Assembly (NCBI RefSeq): GCF_027257875.1
Contig: NZ_JAPVQY010000066.1
Span: forward strand, 1-43,713
Reading direction: 5' to 3'
Length of the DNA stretch: 43,713 nucleotides
Source: Burkholderia sp. IMCC1007
Lineage (GTDB): Bacteria > Pseudomonadota > Gammaproteobacteria > Burkholderiales > Burkholderiaceae
Shown piece by piece: positions 41,405 through 43,713 of the stretch. A program made the translations under genes and the position numbers. The notes beneath the pieces are model-generated. The model did not search any database. It was not told where the DNA came from and saw only the letters and a program-made list of their open reading frames with translations. Positions within the stretch are counted from its first letter, which is position 1. Each line of letters begins with the position of its first letter.

Positions 41405-42327
41405 GCCAGTCCCTCGACGACTTCTGCCCCGTTCATCACCTGGACGAACACATCTTCGAGGTCGGCCTTGCGGACCTCGATCTCGTCGAACGTGCAGCCC
41501 GCCGCGCGACACTGCGCGAGGATGCGTTCGACATCGTCGTAACTCGTGAGACGCAGCAGGTGCTCGCCCGGCGCGCGCGCGGCCGGATCGGTCTCCAGCC
41601 CGCGCAGCTCGGCGGGCAGCGCGCCCGTCGCGAGGCGCAGGTACAGCTGCAGCCCCGCGAAGCGGCGCAGCAGCGCGTCGGTGCGATCGAGCGCGACGAC
41701 TTCGCCGCGACGCAGCATCGCGATGCGGTCGCACAGCGCTTCGGCTTCCTCGAGGTAATGGGTGGTCAGCACGATCGTGTGGCCCTCGCGGTTGAGCCGC
41801 GAGATGAATTTCCACAGCGTCTGGCGCAGTTCGACGTCGACGCCGGCGGTCGGCTCGTCGAGCACGATGACCGGCGGCCGGTGCACGAGCGCCTGCGCGA
41901 CCAGCACGCGGCGCTTCATCCCGCCCGACAGCGCGCGCATGTTCGCATCGGCCTTATCGGTGAGATCGAGATTGGCCATCACTTCGTCGATCCAGTCGTC
42001 GTTGCGGCGCAGCCCGAAATAGCCGGACTGGATCCGCAGCGTCTCGCGGACGGTGAAGAACGGGTCGAACACGAGTTCCTGCGGCACGACGCCGAGCGCG
42101 CGCCGCGCGCCGCGGAAGTCCTTGACGACATCGTGGCCGCGCACCGAGATGCTGCCTTCATCGGCCCGGGCGAGCCCGGCGAGGATACTGATGAGCGTGG
42201 TCTTGCCTGCGCCGTTCGGGCCGAGCAGACCGAAAAACTCGCCTTCCTCGACCGACAGACTGACGCCCTTGAGCGCCTGAAGCGATTTGTAGCGCTTCTT
42301 GACGTGACGGATTTCTATGGCTGACAT
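41401..42327 (-). CDS. ABC transporter ATP-binding protein (YadG-like)
   Basis: A 308-residue ATPase: Walker A GPNGAGKT (36-43), signature LSGGMKRR (133-140), Walker B VIVLDEP (153-159), and a C-terminal ~70-residue extension of the DrrA/YadG type. It pairs with the downstream permease. A perfect -10 TATAAT lies 96 bases upstream of the ATG, suggesting its own promoter separate from the mla genes. Confidence 0.95.
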   Translation of the reverse strand: MSAIEIRHVKKRYKSLQALKGVSLSVEEGEFFGLLGPNGAGKTTLISILAGLARADEGSISVRGHDVVKDFRGARRALGVVPQELVFDPFFTVRETLRIQSGYFGLRRNDDWIDEVMANLDLTDKADANMRALSGGMKRRVLVAQALVHRPPVIVLDEPTAGVDVELRQTLWKFISRLNREGHTIVLTTHYLEEAEALCDRIAMLRRGEVVALDRTDALLRRFAGLQLYLRLATGALPAELRGLETDPAARAPGEHLLRLTSYDDVERILAQCRAAGCTFDEIEVRKADLEDVFVQVMNGAEVVEGLA

Positions 42328-42422
42328 GACTGAGCGCGGCGCAATGGCCGCGACGCCTATTCTGGTTTGCTGCGAAAGAAAATGGGGGCCGGACGCCGAT
42401 TGGCTGCCCCGCAAAACGCTTG

Positions 42423-42428
42423 ATTATA
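42423..42428 (-). promoter_or_regulatory. -10 element (TATAAT) upstream of the ABC exporter genes
   Basis: A perfect TATAAT on the minus strand in the 191-base gap between mlaB and the ATPase gene. The sequence 17 bases upstream is a poor -35 (CGGCTT), so activity might need an activator. In DNA this GC-rich, a chance perfect match is uncommon. Confidence 0.45.
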
Positions 42429-42518
42429 GGGCAAACCGGCTGGCGAAGCCGCTGCGGAAGGCACGCGGCCTGAAGCGTGCACGCGCCGGGCGGCGCGGCA
42501 GGCTTCGATCGGACAGCG

Positions 42519-42794
42519 TCAATGTCGCCCGGTGCCTTCGATGAGCGCGTCGACGCCGTAGGCGCGCGCGAGGCTGGCGAGCTTCGGGGGGAGATTGAGG
42601 ATGTCGAGGGTCGCGCCGCGGGTTTTGGCGGCGCGTTGCCATGCGAGCAGCACGGCGAGCGCGGACGAGTCGAACTGCGTGAGCGCCGCGCAATCGACGG
42701 CGGTGGCGCCCGCGCCGATGCGCGCGAGACCGTCTGCGAGCGCGGACTTCGCGCTCGCGACGGTCAGCGAGGAGCCGGCTACGAAGCCGTTCAC
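42519..42794 (-). CDS. mlaB: MlaB, STAS-domain subunit of the Mla lipid transporter
   Basis: A 91-residue STAS protein. The DCAALTQFDSSALAVLLAW segment holds the Asp-Ser-Ser motif (Ser43/Ser44) of STAS domains. The start is a GTG that overlaps the mlaC stop (GTGA); the frame upstream shadows mlaC. MlaB binds the MlaF ATPase and supports retrograde phospholipid transport. Confidence 0.9.
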   Translation of the reverse strand: MNGFVAGSSLTVASAKSALADGLARIGAGATAVDCAALTQFDSSALAVLLAWQRAAKTRGATLDILNLPPKLASLARAYGVDALIEGTGRH

Positions 42795-43423
42795 GATGCC
42801 TGCTTGCCGGCGGCAAGTTGCTGGTTGCGCTGCGTCAGGAACTGGATCAGCCCCTCCACGCCGCTTTGCTGGATCTTCTCGTTGAACTGCTGCTGGTACG
42901 TCTGGATCAGCCACGCGCCGAGCACGTTCAGGTCATACACCTTCCAGCCGTTGGCCGTCTTGTACAGGCGGTAATCGATCTGCACCGGCTGGCCGTTGTT
43001 CATCGCGACCGTCTTGACCACGACGTCGGTATCGGCCGGATCGGCGCGGAACGGCGGGTACTGGATCTGCTGGTCCGGCTTCAGCTGCGCGAGCGCGCCC
43101 GAATACGTGCGGATCAGCAGCAGCTTGAACTGCTCCTGCACCTGCTGTTGCTGCTCGGGCGTCGCGGTGCGCCAGTTGCGGCCCATCGCGAGCTGCGTGG
43201 TGCGGCGGAAATCGGTGTACGGCAGGATGTCCTTGTTGACGATCGTGATGATGCGGTTGGTGTCGCCCTGCTTGATCGTCTGCTGCTTGACTTCGTCGAG
43301 CACCTGCTGCGTCGCCGTCTTGATCAGCGCCTGCGGGTTCGACTGGTCGACTTGCGCGTGAGCTGCGCTGCCGAACGAGAACAGCGCCGCGAAAACGGGG
43401 ATGAGGAATAGTTTTTTCATCAT
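42791..43423 (-). CDS. mlaC: MlaC, periplasmic phospholipid-binding protein
   Basis: A 210-residue exported protein with signal peptide MMKKLFLIPVFAALFSFG...AHA and the Tol-Tol-Ttg2 (MlaC) domain: YTDFRRTTQLAMGRNWRTA, FKLLLIRTYSGAL and the ending EGLIQFLTQRNQQL. MlaC shuttles phospholipids between the MlaA complex in the outer membrane and MlaFEDB in the inner membrane. The AGG in the leader favours the first of two adjacent ATGs. Confidence 0.95.
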   Translation of the reverse strand: MMKKLFLIPVFAALFSFGSAAHAQVDQSNPQALIKTATQQVLDEVKQQTIKQGDTNRIITIVNKDILPYTDFRRTTQLAMGRNWRTATPEQQQQVQEQFKLLLIRTYSGALAQLKPDQQIQYPPFRADPADTDVVVKTVAMNNGQPVQIDYRLYKTANGWKVYDLNVLGAWLIQTYQQQFNEKIQQSGVEGLIQFLTQRNQQLAAGKQAS

Positions 43424-43531
43424 AGTGACCTGCATGAATGAGTCGATGCGGAGGTTGGAGCAGGTAGCTTACGCGCAAGTTCGCGTACGCTACCGACTGA
43501 ATCGTTTCCGGCTGTAACGAATGTAAATCGC

Positions 43532-43713
43532 TCAGTGCAGCCGGATGCTCGGGAACCGGAGCCCGCCCGGCGACGGCGGCGCCACCTGCATCGCCGGCAC
43601 GTTCGTTTCGCTGGCCGGATTCGGCATTTCGGCCGTGCCCGAGGCCGGCGCAGGCACCGCCGCGGCCGATGCGCCCGCCGGCGCCGTCGCGCCACCCACC
43701 GCTGCCGCGCCCG
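43532..43713 (-). CDS. mlaA: MlaA (VacJ) lipoprotein, C-terminal tail only
   Basis: Only the last ~60 residues are in the window; the 5' part is beyond base 43713. The visible end is an Ala/Pro/Gly/Thr-rich tail finishing GLRFPSIRLH. Low complexity gives little family information, so the call rests mostly on position: in Burkholderia an mlaA gene precedes mlaC and mlaB. A second frame on the same strand is open but Arg-rich and non-natural. The 108-base gap to mlaC shows no hairpin with a T-run. Confidence 0.6.
   Translation of the reverse strand, partial: GAAAVGGATAPAGASAAAVPAPASGTAEMPNPASETNVPAMQVAPPSPGGLRFPSIRLH

Overview
The window is GC-rich (roughly two thirds G+C) proteobacterial DNA. 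Gene content and order match chromosome 1 of a Burkholderia, most likely the Burkholderia cepacia complex: a tagM/tssJ-divergent type VI secretion (T6SS) locus, sspB-sspA-petCBA, nif3/degS-like, tatCBA, a his operon with marC inside it, then murA, bolA and an Mla lipid-transport operon. The genus is inferred from recalled protein families and synteny, not from a database search.

Bases 1-18161 hold a T6SS locus. The window opens inside tssM, followed on the plus strand by tagF and an OmpA-like peptidoglycan-binding gene. Facing them on the minus strand is the arm tagM-like lipoprotein, tssB, tssC, hcp, tssE, tssF, tssG, clpV (tssH), tssA. A divergent regulatory region (14884-15260) separates this arm from plus-strand tssJ-tssK-tssL, which ends at a clear terminator. 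Together these encode the trans-envelope complex (TssJLM plus OmpA-like), the baseplate (TssEFGK), the contractile sheath and tube (TssBC, Hcp), the cap (TssA), the recycling ATPase (ClpV) and a post-translational regulator (TagF). No vgrG/tssI, PAAR or effector gene is present in the window.

Bases 18162-22039 are an accessory stretch. It has a small acidic protein, an orphan amino-acid-binding protein, a 67-residue hypothetical protein, the C-terminal remnant of a type VI immunity-like (DUF3396-type) gene, a short lower-GC ORF, and the C-terminal half of a tyrosine integrase lying against the 3' end of a tRNA-Thr(UGU). I read the last items as the scar of a decayed genomic island.

Bases 22060-28424 are housekeeping and envelope genes: sspB and sspA (proteolysis adaptor and stress regulator), petC-petB-petA (cytochrome bc1), a Nif3-like protein, and a membrane-anchored single-PDZ trypsin-like protease transcribed divergently from it.

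From 43713 down to 28549 every gene lies on the minus strand, in transcription order: mlaA (3' end only), mlaC, mlaB, an ABC-2 exporter pair, bolA, murA, hisG, hisD, hisC, hisB, marC, hisH, hisA, hisF, hisI, hisE, a DUF4870-type membrane protein, a HIT protein, tatA, tatB, tatC. Many junctions are 4-base or TGATG overlaps, implying translational coupling. Longer gaps carry hairpins that may tune expression, notably hisD/hisC and hisH/hisA. I found no wholly new multi-gene system. The most unusual material is the immunity/integrase scar and several terminator-like hairpins inside operons (hcp/tssE, petC/sspA, hisH/hisA).
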